Shown here: positions 35,428 to 49,700 of the stretch, one piece after another | How positions within the stretch are numbered: position 1 is the stretch's first letter | Layout: every line of letters begins with the position of its first letter | Source: Smittia aterrima | Taxonomy: Eukaryota; Arthropoda; Insecta; Diptera; Chironomidae | Assembly: GCA_033063855.1 (NCBI GenBank) | Contig: CP093829.1 | Coordinates: 11,480,243 to 11,544,242 of the forward strand | Direction of reading: 5' to 3' | DNA length: 64,000 nt | Position numbers and translations under genes: made by a program | The notes under the pieces: generated by a model | Seen by the model: the letters and a program-made list of their open reading frames with translations, nothing else | What the model was told of the DNA's origin: nothing | Databases searched by the model: none

Positions 35428-35782
35428 TTAAACTTGAGAAATATTCTGCGATGTTCCTTTGCCATCAGCTTCATCTTCTTCGTTCATTATTGACAATCGT
35501 TTCTCCGTATTAGGAGAAATGTCCTTCTTATTCGCAGGGTCGAGGAATCTGATTGGGAAGCGGAAATTAAATCAAAACTTATCAGAAAGAAAACGTCTCT
35601 ACTTACGGTTGGGATTTAATGTCATTCTCGCTCGACTCTGTCAACTGCCGCCAAATACTTGTCTTTCCCAACTCTTCCGTGATGTTCACAGCAATGTTGG
35701 TTATGGAGCCATTTGAATAGGTCAACTGCACAGTCTGATGTGGCTTCTGTGGCTCTATGCATGCTCCACTATCTTTCAAGGC
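35428..35782 (-). CDS. Ndae1: Alternative C-terminal exons of Ndae1 (long tail with PDZ ligand)
   Basis: Two minus-strand exons, 35782-35607 and 35548-35428, with good splice sites (CGCAG|GCC, CC|GTAAGT, AATCAG|ATT). They join in phase to an internal donor in the last Ndae1 exon at 36567 (GGCGAG|GTGGGA). The result replaces the 30-residue short tail by 98 residues: ALKDSGACIEPQKPHQTV, then NIAVNITEELGKTSIWRQL, and an acidic end finishing TSQNISQV. S-Q-V at the end fits a class I PDZ ligand. Alternatively this is a separate small gene, but no start or upstream exon is visible between 35783 and 36477. Confidence 0.6.
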
Positions 35783-36477
35783 CTGCGAGAAAGTGAAAAG
35801 CGATTCAAATCCAATTGAGGGGTTGGACAAGGCTTTAGATTTACATCGAAATTGCGCTGAAGCATGCAAATGAAACTGCGAGTGGAAAAACTGTTGAATT
35901 TTCACAACTTTTGCTCTTTTTATTTCTATTTCCCTTTACAAAAATTATTTTATTGTTCTGTTTTCATCTTGGCAGAAGCTTTAAGAAAAGCTTCTCGAAA
36001 GCTCTTTGGAGCTTCTGAGAAAAGTCAATTAGTGCTTCGTGAAAACTCATTTCGGTAAACTTGAAATACAAACGGCAATTGACTCTAATTAATGGTTTTG
36101 TTTTAACTAACATTTGTTTCGTCTAAAAAAATTCAAATAGTTTCAACTAAAACAATTGTGCAATAGAAAACATTTAGAGATGAATGTATCGAGATTTTTC
36201 GCTCTGAAAGTTGTGCATTTAGTTTCATGCTTTCATTTTCTTCTTTTAATTTTTTATTCAAATACATTTTACTATTCGAAAGTCAAAATTTATTTATGCA
36301 CCTCATGCAAATGAACATCAACACATCCTAAGCTTGCACAAACTAAGTTTATGTCTAAACATTTGATACATTCTGTTAAGATGTCAGAGTTAAGAAAGGT
36401 TTCGATCGTCAGGAATTAACTTAAGATTTAAGTGAACATAGTTTGAATGTGAGTGAGTGTTGGTGGGTGGAGAAGGC

Positions 36478-39400
36478 TTAGCTGTGCACAATAGCAGCTT
36501 TACGCTCTCCGAGCTTATCAGCTTTTTCTCCAATGCAACAAGCGATAAATTTCTTATAAAATCCCACCTCGCCAGCACCGTTTCCAACTTCCAGGTGATG
36601 TAAATCGTCGTCAGATCTCTTTGACATCTCTGGCATGATATCGTCAAGAATTTTCAGTTCGCGTCGGGTAAAAATGCAGTCAAGGAATTTGCGAACGCCA
36701 ATCATGACGACAAGCATGAGCGGAAAGAGAATTGAAGTAGCTTGGAACGATTTAATCAGCCAAAGGCAAATCAGACAAGTTAATTGAATCAATGTGAAGA
36801 GATGAACTCTTTTGATTGGGACCTAAGTTGGAATTAAAGTTATTTGAGAAAACTTTCAAATGGAACTTTTTCTTTTGTTTATTTTACCTGTCTCAAGAAC
36901 ATGTAGTCAGGTTGATACTTCACAGGCATCAGCATGATGAGCAAACGATCATAGAATTGAAGTCCTTTCAATGATGCCACTCCCATGTATAAGAAGACAC
37001 CAAACAGAACTGAGAAGACGAAGAATTAAATTTAAATAATTTGAATAATTTATTCTAAATTATTCTATGATATCACTAACCTGGCATTGGAATGTGAGAA
37101 AGTAGCGGCGTCAATTTCACGGAGCATCCAATCGTCAAGAAAATCATGATGTGAGTTGCTCGCTGCTCTCTTACTCCAAGGAACTGTGGCTTCTCACCAG
37201 GTGCTGCTGTTTCTGACTCAACTTTCAGTGAATTGACATGATTTATGCTCAAGACTGTTGCAGCAACAAACCACGGGATGCCCAACATCGTGCAAATCTG
37301 AATGAGAATCGCAAGCACAAACAAGTCGAGATGGTAGCCACAACCTTTCTTTAATTTGTTTTCCTTTCTGTTTACGATGACGGCAGTGATTTGTTGATCC
37401 ATGAAAATTAAGATTGTACCAAGAAGGGCTGGAATGATGGCGAGGAAGCATGAGTAGAAAGGATTTTTTTCATTAACCGGGGAGATCAGCCATCCACGTG
37501 ACGGTAAGGTTGGCTTAAACTCTGATGGGACATCAAGCTTTGGAGTTGGAATATTCGCAAAGAAGTCAAGAATCGACATTGAGAAAATCGCAATGATTAC
37601 GGCAAAGTCGCTAATCACTTGTCGAACGTTCGCTGGGAAGAATAGACGGTTCTTAAAGTCTTTTAGCACAGTTGAAATAAGGAAAGTTCCTGTGAAAAGA
37701 ATGAACGACATTTGGAAAATTGGCGAAGCGAACGGTGAACCAAAACAATCGCCAGTCATAATTCCATTCATTTCCTGATGAAAGAAAAAGAGGAAAACGA
37801 TTTCATTAAAAGTTTATAAAGCATCGTTTAAAAGTTTCAAGCAAACCTTGCACATCGTTTTGTCGAAGCGCATGAACTCGTCCATTTTCTCAGCAGTGTT
37901 GTTGCTTAAGCTTCCAGGTGGTTGGCAGAAACAAGCGCCTAAGGGGATTTTCGTTCCTATCGCGAAAACGTTCTCAATTGCCTGTTAGGGAATATATTTC
38001 GATGCTATCGGGCCCGAGTTATCATAAATTCAATGAGTTTACCTTGTAAATGAATATGAAAGCAATGAGCGTTGCGAAGTTTTCTTCGGTAAATCGTGTA
38101 ATGTAGCACACGAAAGCCGATGCGTCTATAGCAACGAGAATAAAGAGAATGATTGCGATCCAAGTTCCTATCCAGAACCGGAAAGTCATGTAGTCCCAAC
38201 CGACCGCTGCACAAAATTCAAACACTATCGTCTCGAATACTAGCACTGGGCCAGTCGAGCCCAAAATTGTCAGTGGTTGACCAGAGAAGAACCCGTAAAT
38301 AATTCCACAGACAAAGCCTGACACTAGAGATTCCATCGCTGCCATGTTCTTTCCAGTAGCTTCAGATAAAAGTCCACCGAATGTAATGATTGGCGAGAGA
38401 CAAGCAAAATACAAAAATATCCACGAGGCCACCGATTGCAAGTTCATTCCGTCTTTGAAGTCGGAAATGTAGAAAGGCTTCTTTCTTTTCAAGTCATTAA
38501 CAAGTCCACCAAATAGTCGTCCAGTTCTCGAAAGCCCCGACTCTTCGCGAAGCTTTTGTTCTTCTTCCTCTTCATCTGGTTCATCTTTTTTTGGCAGCTT
38601 CTCTGGCGGACGCTTTCGTATTTCTTGCGATGGAATAACTGTCGGAGGCTCAATTCTAATTGAAGGGTCCCACTCGCCAGGAGGAAGCACAGTGACAGCA
38701 TCAAGAAACTCATCAACTCCTGCTAACAAATGATCACGTTTTCTCGCGCGATATGCGACTTCGTGGAAAATTTCATCGCTCATTAATGTTGCCATCGATC
38801 TTCCAATTTCATGGAACGTTGCTTGACTTCCTGATGGGCCGAGAAGAACAAAAATAAATCTGTGAAATAGAGAGTAACATTAGAACTTCTCAGAAGTTAA
38901 ATCAATCGATTAGTTTACCTTGTTGGAACAGGAACCTCTGTTAAGTCTCCCATGATGGCCGCTGAGCTCAGTCGAATAAAAGCGGACAGTGTTTTTGTCA
39001 AAAAGTCAACTTCTCCAACCAAAATGTTCGAAGCCTCAGCTCCAGGCGGAATCTTTCTCATGAAATTGAAATTGATGCGTCCCTGGAAATCGCTTGAGCT
39101 TACATTGCGTAACATCTGCGATGTACTGCTTGGACTAATGAGAGGCTGTTGCTGTGGCACTTGGTCTGAATATATTGAAAGGGAAATCATTAAGTTTAAG
39201 TGTTAGACAGAAACAGGGCGGCTATCCAAAACTGTATCAGATTGAGATCGATTGAAGTAACTTCTCGATTTTCCAACCTTACAAAGCTTTGCACAACAAC
39301 CCAACAAATTAATTAACAATGAACATGAATCTCAAGACTCCACACATGGAATCTTTATTATTCAAGAGGTAACTAGAAGCTTTTTCATACACAAGGTGTA

Positions 39401-42400
39401 AGCTTCTTTTTATCAGGCTGTGTTGCCTGAGTGATTAACATCTCAGAAAGGAAAATATTCATCTCGGCATTTTAGCCAAAGCGCCCATGTGCAGAAACTT
39501 AAAAGAAAGTCTAATAAATAACAAGCAGATTTAATGAACTTTCCGTGACGCAATCGTAAAAATTCGAAACGAAAGAGGAAGAAGAAATTGAAAATTAGAC
39601 TCAGCCTCTGTTACTCGAGGGCTTTGCTGGCAGGTAAAGTCAATAAAATGCTTTCGTGCTCGTGTGGTTATGCAGCGACATTGAAATAAGGAGCAATCGT
39701 GTCAGAATGCGACGATAACGGATTCCATCGACAATCTGTGTGTATCAGAAAGTGTGTCGAGTGTTTGCCTTCAAGTTTTGAAGTACAGTCATGTTGTTAG
39801 TGAGTAGAAGGTGCTGATGATGACAATAATTATTTCTTATCGCGTCTGCTGAAATCGAATCTGCAGGTCAAACGAAAGCTTTTTTGCAGTGAACTTATAG
39901 AACAGAAACTCCTCGCACCGAGGAAAATAAATCTAATAACCGTTGCATTCGCAGTGATCTCAGAACCTTTTTCTATTGAAATTGAAATTCAATTTCTTTT
40001 CTCGAGCGAGAAATACATTTCATTCATGATTGAATCATTTGGTACTTTACAGTAGCGCACTCGAGAGATCATGAGATGAACGCGAACTCTCGAGTGCAAC
40101 CTAACGCTAAGTTTCTACGCATTCATATAAAGTCTAATCGTTCTTTACCAAACGAATGCTTTCCAGGCACCGAAAGAAATCTTCCCCCACTGCCAATTCC
40201 ATGCTTTAAGCTCGTTGATGAGTTTCCTGGTGGACTATGCGATTGTTGTTGCTCTTCCACTATTATTAGTAGTTTTTAATTGAGAATATACAGAGAAACA
40301 TTCATGAAAAAATCACAATAGTTTGCTGTTAACTTGTGAGTGATTTGAAAACAGTTCGTCCCGACAAGCAACATTAAGGAAATGAATTGCGCAATATGTT
40401 ATGATGTGCGCTGAACAAATAAAGTCGGAGGACTATAATTGCTTGCAGTTGGCTGTTAACATGAATATGAATGATTGTGATAACTGACTAACTGACACAT
40501 TGAGCGAGGGACAATTGCAATGGCGAACAATATATGTCCTTGAAAATGTAAAAAGGCTCTGAACTGTGTTTAATTCGATTTAAATGAGATGGCTGACAGA
40601 ATATGTTTGTGGTGATAGCGGAATGTTGGATGGATCGTGATGTCAAAGGGAAATAAATATAAGGAATCTACTTAAAAGTTTCTACTTCGATAGATTCAGT
40701 GAGAAGAGTTTGTGGTTTATTTGATTAGTCTCAACGCAACTCAACATCAAAAGGAAGAATTTGTCAATTTGATAGAAAGGGAAATTAAAAGAGTTCGAAT
40801 AAAGCAAGAATTAAATTCTTAAAGCGCCAGTTGGAGGCCTGTACTAGACACTTTTTCTCGCAACGTGACGCTTTCTCTGAACAAAATTTAATCAAGAAAA
40901 ATTATTTCTGAACTCAACAACATCTAAAACTGTCAATTAACAATTTTTAACCTTTTATTTGACCAACACTTGCTGCATTACCAGCTCCGGCGTGAAACCA
41001 TGTCGTAACGCCAAGAGATCCGTCACTGAGATCATCTTTTGCGAGGAGAAAAACAGTTTCAACACATGTTAGGATTCCAAAGGAAAACAAATCAATTTGA
41101 AGAGCAATTTGTCGACAGCTAAAATTATTTTTGTGTTAAACCTTGTGAAGGATTCTGCGAAGCCTCTCACAAGCGCTTCTCATTGAATTTTAATTGGAAT
41201 GAAGCGTAATAAGCTCCGGTAATTGAGTTTAATTAGATGGGGGCGGATCGAGAGGAATTTTCGTCGAATAATCTCGCCCTCAAGACTTTGAAAGCTTTCA
41301 GATAAATAGGAAGGATTGAGTTTACAAGTCCTTTAATAAATTCAAGCTTTTGAAAAAAATTTACCAAGTTTTCTTTTCTGAACAAACTTTTTGAGCTTCA
41401 CAATAAACAAAGGAAGTCCTGAAAGCTCTTACACCACTTTGACTGTTAAAGCGAATTTCAATTATTCATAAAGCTTCCTTGTCTTGAGTTTGCAAGTTAG
41501 GGAAACAATTCAATTTTCTCAAAGATCCGCAAAGCGAGGGATAACTCTTGAGGTTGACACAATGGGAATATTTTGATTGTGCGATGTGAGCGGAACAATT
41601 TCTGAGTGGAATTTGATGATGGTTAAGCATCATGCAATGAACATTCACTCTGATGTCTTGTGATGATTCGCCCTTGGGATTTTGACTAATCGACTTTTCA
41701 CCGCCCACTAAATATTTACAAAACTTTTCATCCTCGACCATTAATTGCACAATCATCTTAAATTTCGATCAACATTTACTCACTTTTTGCTGTCGAATAA
41801 TTCTTGCCGATGTCGGCTAAACTGCGAATGATTGGTAAGCGACTCATATTGGAATCACCGCGTGACTTCTTCACTTCTTTCTCGTGCTGATGACGATGTC
41901 GTCTAAGTAAAGCTTCCTTCACTTTGATCTTTGATTCGAATGGCAACAGTCCGTTGTTTGTCATATTTTCGGTTACCAAGTCAGCGACTTGCTCGAGACT
42001 AGATGCTTCCATGTCGAGCATTACGGTTCCAGTCAAAAGGAGATTTCTTAACTCAAAGAGGGAATGTAACGAAAGTGTGGCGACGTGGGGCTTCGACCAG
42101 CGATTGCCGCCCTCTTCAACGTCTTCTTCGAACTTCACCCATCGCGCGGTTTCCTTCCACTCTATTTCGTCACCATCTCTAACAAGCTCTTCCATCTCAG
42201 AAAATAACGGATGTGACTCAAGTGGCGGTGGGTTGATTCCATCTTCCCCATTTGCGTCTTCTCCGAGAATAAATTGCACTCGTTGCGCTGGCGGCGTGAC
42301 TGTGAATTGAACGGAAGATATAAAATTAATGAAATTGCATTGGACTCAGTTGTTACGTTAAGCAAATTTTATTGCTAACGATACAATTTACTTATTAACC

Positions 42401-43762
42401 CAAGCTCATTCATTTGCGGATTGCAATGCTGAGCTTGAGCGAATAAATGAGGAGCTAGATTGAAGGGTAAGATTTGCTTTAATTATTTGTGCATTTGAAT
42501 ATTCAGAATTGAAGAAAATTTGTGCGCAAAATTAAGATATTTACTTAAAGATTTTTCAACAGAAAAAGAGCTTTCCATTCAGAGTACAGAAGCGAAGCAA
42601 AAATGAATTCTTTGAGCTTACACATAGCCTCGATTTCCGCAAGACTCAGCTTCCTTCTGGATTTGAGAAGAGCTTGGAAGTGTTGAAAGAGTGAACAGAG
42701 AAAATCAAATTTTGTGATAAACAAAATTCTTTCACGTTTTGCAATTTCCCATTTTCAACGAATTCAAACGAATTATTGAAATCAATCCGAAGGAATAACG
42801 AAAAGCTCCGTCACAAATCCCTGAGGACATGTCCGAGTACTTTTGTTATTTTCCAGAAAAGAAATTTGATGAAAATTCGTCGTCTTTCGACAAACTCAAG
42901 AAAGCTTTTAGCGACAATTAATAAAAAGAGGATTTTCCTTTTCGACCGACGCAAAAACATTTGCAAAAGCCGCAAAGACAAACGCGCGGTAGCAATTTCC
43001 TTTCTTCGTTCTCTTTTGCAGCAAAGAAAATAAAATTTTATCGATTTTTCACTCGATTTCTTTGAGAGGAGAGGGCATGAATGGGTCAACATTTCGATTT
43101 GTGAAAAGCTCATAAAACATGGAAACTTGACGAACAAGACATGATAAGCTCGATGTTAGAAGAAATTGAATATTCTAATAAACTTTAACATTCATTGAGA
43201 CCTTCATCATTTTCTGTCTTTCGTCTCCGAAACAAGATTAAATCGTCACTTAGTTAAATAATTAAATCTTACCAGGTCGCTCTTGCGAGTCTTGTGATCC
43301 CTTGTCGCCGGTCTCCTTTGGTAAATGCTTTCTGCGTCTGTGGGAGCGACGCGCTGGGACGTGAACTCCTACATAGACAGTGTGAGCGCGATGCCCTGAG
43401 GAAAAAAAAGTTTTACCTAGTTGACTCGACACCTTTAAAATATTTTTGTGTGTAAATTATTCATGAAGAATTAATCAAACAATCCCCGCTAATAAAATTG
43501 ATCAATAGAAACGCTAAGAGATCTCTTTTGCTGTCTACTTCGCACTTGAGACTTGCAAATTGACGATTGTTTGATTAGGATGGATTGTTCAACGCCTCAT
43601 TCGTCAATGCCTCAAATCAACAGAAATGTTATCTACAAACCTTCAAAATCTTTTTCAGTGAAGGATCTCTGTGGAATGCCTGGGTCAATAGGAGCGGCGA
43701 TTGGGTCGTCTGACACGGGATGCATTGGAACGAGAGTCCAAGGTAACTTCTCGTAGTGATGT
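36478..43762 (-). CDS. Ndae1: Na+-driven bicarbonate / anion exchanger (SLC4 family), 5' end not found
   Basis: Minus-strand exons: 43762-43641, 43395-43273, 42299-41784, (cassette 41035-40982), 39165-38919, 38859-38043, 37981-37847, 37774-37081, 37009-36888 and 36822-36478; all phases fit, about 1058 residues seen. The cytoplasmic domain shows YVGVHVP, QRVQFILGED and FELRNLLLTGTVMLDM. The membrane domain has GLVNDLKRKKPFYISDF, GLLSEATGKNMAAMESLVSG, GQPLTILGSTGPVLVFE, an extracellular loop with PGSLSNNTAEKM, and MDQQITAVIVNRKENKLKKGCGYHLDL. The C-terminus reads RRELKILDDIMPE, typical of the NBC/NDCBE branch of SLC4 and not of Cl-/HCO3- AE proteins. It moves bicarbonate with Na+ for pH control. 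The exon with the start codon lies upstream, probably within 43763-51521. Confidence 0.93.
39166..40981 (-). other. Ndae1 intron sequence downstream of the cassette exon
   Basis: Intron DNA between the candidate cassette exon and exon 39165-38919. Several open frames (for example 40076-40279 plus) lack motifs. Nothing else is recognisable. Confidence 0.5.
40982..41035 (-). CDS. Ndae1: Candidate 54-base cassette exon of Ndae1
   Basis: A stretch bounded by an acceptor after a pyrimidine tract (GCAAAAG|AT) and a donor (GCTG|GTAATG). It is 54 bases long and symmetric in phase (1 in, 1 out), so it can be included or skipped between exons 42299-41784 and 39165-38919. It would insert 18 residues, read NDLSDGSLGVTTWFHAGA plus a junction residue, between IGKNYSTAK and QVPQQQPLIS. 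The length, phase and coding look fit together; the AAG acceptor is weaker than CAG/TAG. The constitutive join without it is also in frame. Confidence 0.45.
42300..43272 (-). other. Ndae1 intron, no feature accepted
   Basis: Intron between exons 43395-43273 and 42299-41784. An exon-like segment near 42610-42640 fails the phase test. Nothing else is seen. Confidence 0.5.
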
Positions 43763-46700
43763 CTACAAAAAGGAGCGAAAAAGAAATGAGTTCATCAACT
43801 GATAAAGCTGCGGCTGTACATATCGAGCATTTTATGATAAACAATAATCTTATTGACACAGTTGATTCGTGAAACTTTTTATCGCAAATTGAAAATGGAA
43901 CATTTGTCAATTGAATTTCCTATTGTTTGTTATAAACTTAAACGTCACTTATAGGAAAATTAAATGGGTTAAGTCTCAAACATTTCGTTTCGAGAAACGA
44001 AGGTCAGGTTCAACTTGTTCGTGCCAACGTTATTTCTCCTAAATATTTAACTTAACAGGAATTTTTTCCGTTGAATTAAGCGCCACGAGTCGACCACCTG
44101 CTTTGAACAGAAGTTTAGTTTTTGGGACGGCACGAACAAGAATTTACGATTCAATCCAAAACAGGTTGACGGAACTTGTCGATAGTTATCGATTTACACA
44201 GTCCTATCAATATTGAAAAGTAATTTACTTAAACACGAAATTTATTTTTCGTTAGATCACTCGATTAAATTTATTCAAAGCTAAATTGATTTTTTTAGCA
44301 TGGTCAGCTTTGTTTATGGATTGTGACTCGATTACGACTGTGACTAGTTTCATTGAACGGCTCATGAGTCGCCATACATAAGCCTCAAGTGCAAGCTGCA
44401 ATTTTTCGAAGCAATTAAAGCAAAGCAAGAGAAATCGAGCGCATAGCTCTTAATGAATCAATTATTTTGATAGCTTTCTCGTAGCTTCGATGATTATCGC
44501 TGCACTCAAAGTTATGACTTTGTTCGAACAAAATGTTGTTTGTATTTTATTATTTACTTCAGAACTTCTTAACTTACTCAGCCTAAAGAGGTAACAACTT
44601 CTTTTACAAACAACTCGATTAAGCTGAAAATTTCAAGTCAAACTAGTAAAACTGAGTATTCCTGACGAGTAGCAGGAAATAAAATACCAGTAAGCTCTGA
44701 AGAAAACTTAACAATGAGCTATCTATCAACTTGAGTAATTGATATATCTTAGTGCTTTTGTTTTACAGTCACAGTAGGAGCGTTTGTCGATAACATCGAA
44801 TGGATTACAACTGGCGACTGATATCAGAAAAGAAACAAAGAATTCTACGATTTTTGCCACAATTTAAGAACGTGATTCGCTATCGAAAGTGAAATGTTGT
44901 TTTAGCGATGAAAGTGAGAAGCGACAATGCCGAAAAGCACTTCAAACTGAGTCTCAGTCGTTCCGTTCCACTTTCGAAATGAAATACACGCTCGCTTGCT
45001 TTCCTTGGAAAAAAATCGTAAAATAATCTCGACGCCGGCACGAGCGACTCATGTACAAGTTACGTCAACACGGTCTTCACGTTGAAAATAAGTTCTTGAT
45101 TATCGCAATGTAAAAAAAATCTTTGCTTGAATCTGAACTTGATGAAGTTCAAGTCAAGCGACATACTTATGGCTGTGATCCATGACAATGATGCGTTGTA
45201 GCGATTGCGATTCACTTCTTATCACTCTCAATAACTTGTTTTCTTTCGATTCGCGTCAACTTCGCTATTCCCTTTGGAAGCTAATCGTAGCTGATAAAAC
45301 TCGGAATCTTTTTTTATCAAGTCCGCTCGACGACCATCATCGCGAATAAAGTTGAGGTGTAGGTCAGTTTTTCAAAATATTTCCAGTTCGCTTCGATACG
45401 AAGAAAAATTTACTTTTTCCTTCCTGCGAGTTTAATTTCTCGCTTCGCGAAATATTTTTCATAAATTATTCACAACCGAAATTCTTTTTTTGTTCCACTT
45501 TTTATTGTTGTTTGGTAACGTTGAACTTTGCCGGGAGAAATAGAACGGAATAAGTGTTAGACGATAACTAGAGCTAAGAACTGATTTGTCTTATGAAAAA
45601 TTCGGTCTAAGAATTCTTCTTCAATCAACACTTTTCATTCACCGGATGTGCCACGAGCGATAATACTATCCCGATAATTCCTCTGAATTATTATTAGCTC
45701 TACGAAGTTATTGTCCGTATTAAGTTAAAAACAACGAACGGAAAGACAGAAAAACTTTTTATTTTCGTTGCGTCGCGGTATGGTTCACGTTCGACGCTTC
45801 CGACAACACTACTCGTATTTGAATCGATACAGAGAAAAGCAACCTCAAAAACAGAAGGCAGAGGCCGCACATACACGCAGTTGGCGTAAAGGCTCTCGTG
45901 AGCGTGTTGAGAGTCGCTGGAAGAGTCGAATGCATGTAATCACTTCCAGCAAATTGAGAACATGTGTTGCCTAGCTTTGGTGACTAATAGAAGTCGTGGG
46001 AGCGAAGATCATGCACTTTTCCTTGACGAAGGGCGCCACTTGGTTTGCAGAACTCAAAGCTGCAATCAATGAACTGCCAGCAATCAAAAGTGGAAAGTTA
46101 CTTATGATAATTACAGGGAACTCGTCTGACATTTTGAAGAGAACTTTTCGGAAAAAAGAGTTTCGGATATTTCCGTTCTAGAAATTCTAAAACTGCCGCG
46201 TGTCAATTCTGATAAGAAATTTTATTTTATTTCTTTGTTGATCTTTAAAGGTTGCACGTTTCTAGAAAGACAAAATCATCTAGCAGATAATGTTATTGAT
46301 TTGTGATTGACAGTTTATGATTAAATGCCTAGATTCTCACTCGCTGGGAAAGACAGTCAGCAAACAACAGTTTCGTGTTGAGTTTCTTTGATTTCCATGA
46401 AGCATTGAACTTGAAGATTGTTTTGGATGGAAATAAATATAAATCTGCCAACGATGAGACAAAAACATTTTGTTTTCTTAACTTATCTCATTCGCTCCCC
46501 TTTTCATCAGAGGTTGATAATCAAGACTCGCGCGCCGTGTCTACCAAGCAGTGAACATTTGTGTTTATTAAATTGAAATATTTCCCTGTGTCAGGCCTTC
46601 TCAATCTATTTTGGTCTCACACTAAGGGAACGCTCAATTTCAATTTTAATGCTTGCAAGCAAATGTCGACCTTCATCAAGATCTTCCAAAGAAATTTACG

Positions 46701-49700
46701 AAAACCAAATGGGAAAAGGTTTATTGACTCTGACGATATGCAACGACATAAAGAAGCCGAGAACATTTACGTATGTAAATTAGGCCTCGAAGCTTCTGTG
46801 ACTGTGAAACGTCGGCGTGTGTTTGGAAAATCACGAAAAGCTTGCATTGAAAATTCGCTAAGAGCTCTTTAAAAATTGATTTCCTCGATGAAAATAAATG
46901 GAAAGTCGCGGATTGTGATTTGGACTGATTGCTGTCTCCGAACCCTTTTAAAACGTGTCGTCTGGAGTGTCTCGCCGCACCCATAGTAAAACCTTCAGAT
47001 GCCGAACGGTAATATTTCACGATCGAACTTTTTAAGAATCTTGCGTGAATGTTCATGTTTGATGCATGAAATGGAAAGAGAGGAAGTTCATTCACCCCAA
47101 GCAAAATTATCTTTGACTGCGATGATGAACAGCTGTGACATGCCCGATAAAAAAAGAATCGAATTCGGGTCTATGACGTCATGTTTCCTACGAAGGTCTC
47201 TCATGTTTGGGATTTTCGTCCTTAACCATTAAGTCATTTATTATGTCCAACCGCAATCAAATTTATTTAGAAAGGACACACGACACTTGATGAACAACCA
47301 TCAATTCAACTGCTAAGGTTTGATGTCTGGCAGAGTGTCGAGTAAAGTCCAATCAGAATGCCGTGAGAATCAGCCTTGAACCGTTTCATAAAAAATTCTG
47401 GTTCTTTTAATTTTGGTAGTCGCGTCACGCAAATGTTTACAGCTGCCGGGAAAAACCGAATATCGTTGTAATTCCAGTTTGATCGAGAGCGTATCAATTC
47501 TTTTTCGCACTTTGGGGAGCAGTGTAAATTTTCTTTGTGCGCGAATTAATTCACAGAAGTTCTTTGTTTCTACTGCGTTTCAGTCAAACTGTCTTTAAAT
47601 GAAAGTCATTCAACATTCTCTAAATTATTCTGTAATTCTCAAGCACATTCGCGATTTTCGCTTTGACGTCTGCCGAGTATAAAGTCGCGTGGACAACTGA
47701 AAGTATTCATTGGATGATGCAAACAAGCGAAGGAATCAAATTTCCAGCCGTGTGCATGTGTTTGTTCATGTCTGGCGGCCAACCACACAGAAACTAAAAG
47801 AAAATCTTTCCAGTATGAAAAAAAGAAAATATAAACTAGAATTTCCTTTATTTTTATTAGGAACGAAAAGTTTTCTCATTGAAAGTTGAGCTGATTGTGA
47901 TCGGCTGATGAATCAATTAACGTTAATTTACACATTAACTCGCGGAATTCGCAATTGACTCATGGAAGTGACATTGTTAGCAGAATTAATTGAACGGAAA
48001 ATATGAATTGTCGTATTGAAGAATGCGGTAGCAACGCCTTCGCTTCAAAATGTTTTCAGATTTTAATAAATTAATAGAATGTATTATCGGTTGCATAAAT
48101 TCAACTCTCGCTCTTGAATAAAACTAAGTCATTGACATCATCTTCATTCCGGCTTAGTAAACGTATGTCAAGAGCATTGAAAAGTGGAAAACATTCCTGT
48201 TGAGAACAGTCAGGTCATGGAGTTGAATGAATGAATGTCGAGACGTTTTGGCAACAGTCCAAGTCCTTAGACCAATTTGAAAATAAACAAACGGATTCTT
48301 TATTGAGTCACAGTTCGATTCATCATTCACTGTTTCCTTGGTCACGACAGCCAGAGGAAATTTACTGAGCATTACTAAGATTTCTTCAAATTTCCTCAAC
48401 AAAAACTAACCCGATCATCTCAACAGGCTGATTACTCTAACAGATTGATTAAACCAGAGATGAAGACCCCCTAGTGCTTGTTGATTGAGTTCGATGATCT
48501 CTTATTTTATAAGCAACAGACAAAAATTTCGATTTTTCACGAGTTTTGGAGAAACTCAGCTTAAGAGCCTGAATAGTAAATTGAAATAAACGAGTGTCAC
48601 CGCAGCTTTATTGTTCATTAAGCAATTAATCATAATTTCCGTTAAGCTTTGGGCTTAGTTTCGCAACATTTATTTCCTTTGTTTGGCGTTTGGCTTCAAC
48701 AGGAAAAGCAAGGATTCACAAAAACCAAGTTTTCGTGACTTTGCCGGCCGGAAAACATCAACCCGAATCAAAACTTTTCTTTCGGGACTGAAGCGAAGTA
48801 AAATAAATCTTGAAGATGTCATGAGAAGTAACGAACAAAGCCTTAAACAGAAAAGTGAAGAAGTTTCTGATTGAATGAAGTGTGAAATTTGTTTTTACGA
48901 GACGGAACACGTAAAGGCTTCTCTGGGTTTCCATGTCATGAAGATCCGATTAAGGTTCTAACAAAAATAAACGATTTTTAATCGATTAGAGTTTTTTTAG
49001 GATTTTTCGATAGTGAGGAAGGCTTTCGAGGAAAAAGAGATTTTGACCTTGAAACCTGCAAACATACATGAAACAAGAAGAAAACTCTTAAATTCGGTTT
49101 ATATTCAGCGTGTTGCTATGCTATCATCAACCAAAATGTTGAACAAGGCTCGTGATGAAAGCGACCAATTTGTTGTCCCTCAATTTTCCGCATGAAGACT
49201 CAGCAAAGTCGGAAGAAAAATGGTTGGACTTGTATTTAATTTCAATGTAAATCAGTGTCGACCGGAATGTTGGAGATGTTCATGACATTAATTGAATTCA
49301 GCGGAACTTCCTTTGAAAATTTGTTTGACGAGACTCTTCGACGTTCTCTTAATTCACAGACGAAACACTTACAAGTTCGCAAAAAGCGGTGGAAATGAAC
49401 TGACACGCAATTTCCATCGTATACGCTGCGCCGTGTAAAAATAGATTACAAGTCTGTTTCGTGTGTTGTCAGAGTCGACAGTAAAATATTTGATTTCTTT
49501 TTATTAATCATAAATTTCGAGCCTGGAATTTTCTTCAATTATTTTCAACATATTCTAAGTCAACAAGTCTAGACCCAGAAATATTTAGTCTTTTCGTAGT
49601 AACTGACGTCAAATCATTTCATCGAAGATCAAGTTCAGATCTGTTTGTTACAATGTAATGTTTGAAAGCTCTCTTTTGTAATGTAAACTCTGTCGTAATA

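Noticed and set aside
42605..42645. Exon-like segment inside an Ndae1 intron (CCAG| ... |GTAAGC)
   Set aside because: The phase needed by flanking exons (1 in, 1 out) puts a stop in it, and its length is not a multiple of three.
45768..45974. Arg-rich 68-codon plus-strand frame
   Set aside because: No ATG at its start, no motif and no neighbours in phase; I take it as chance.
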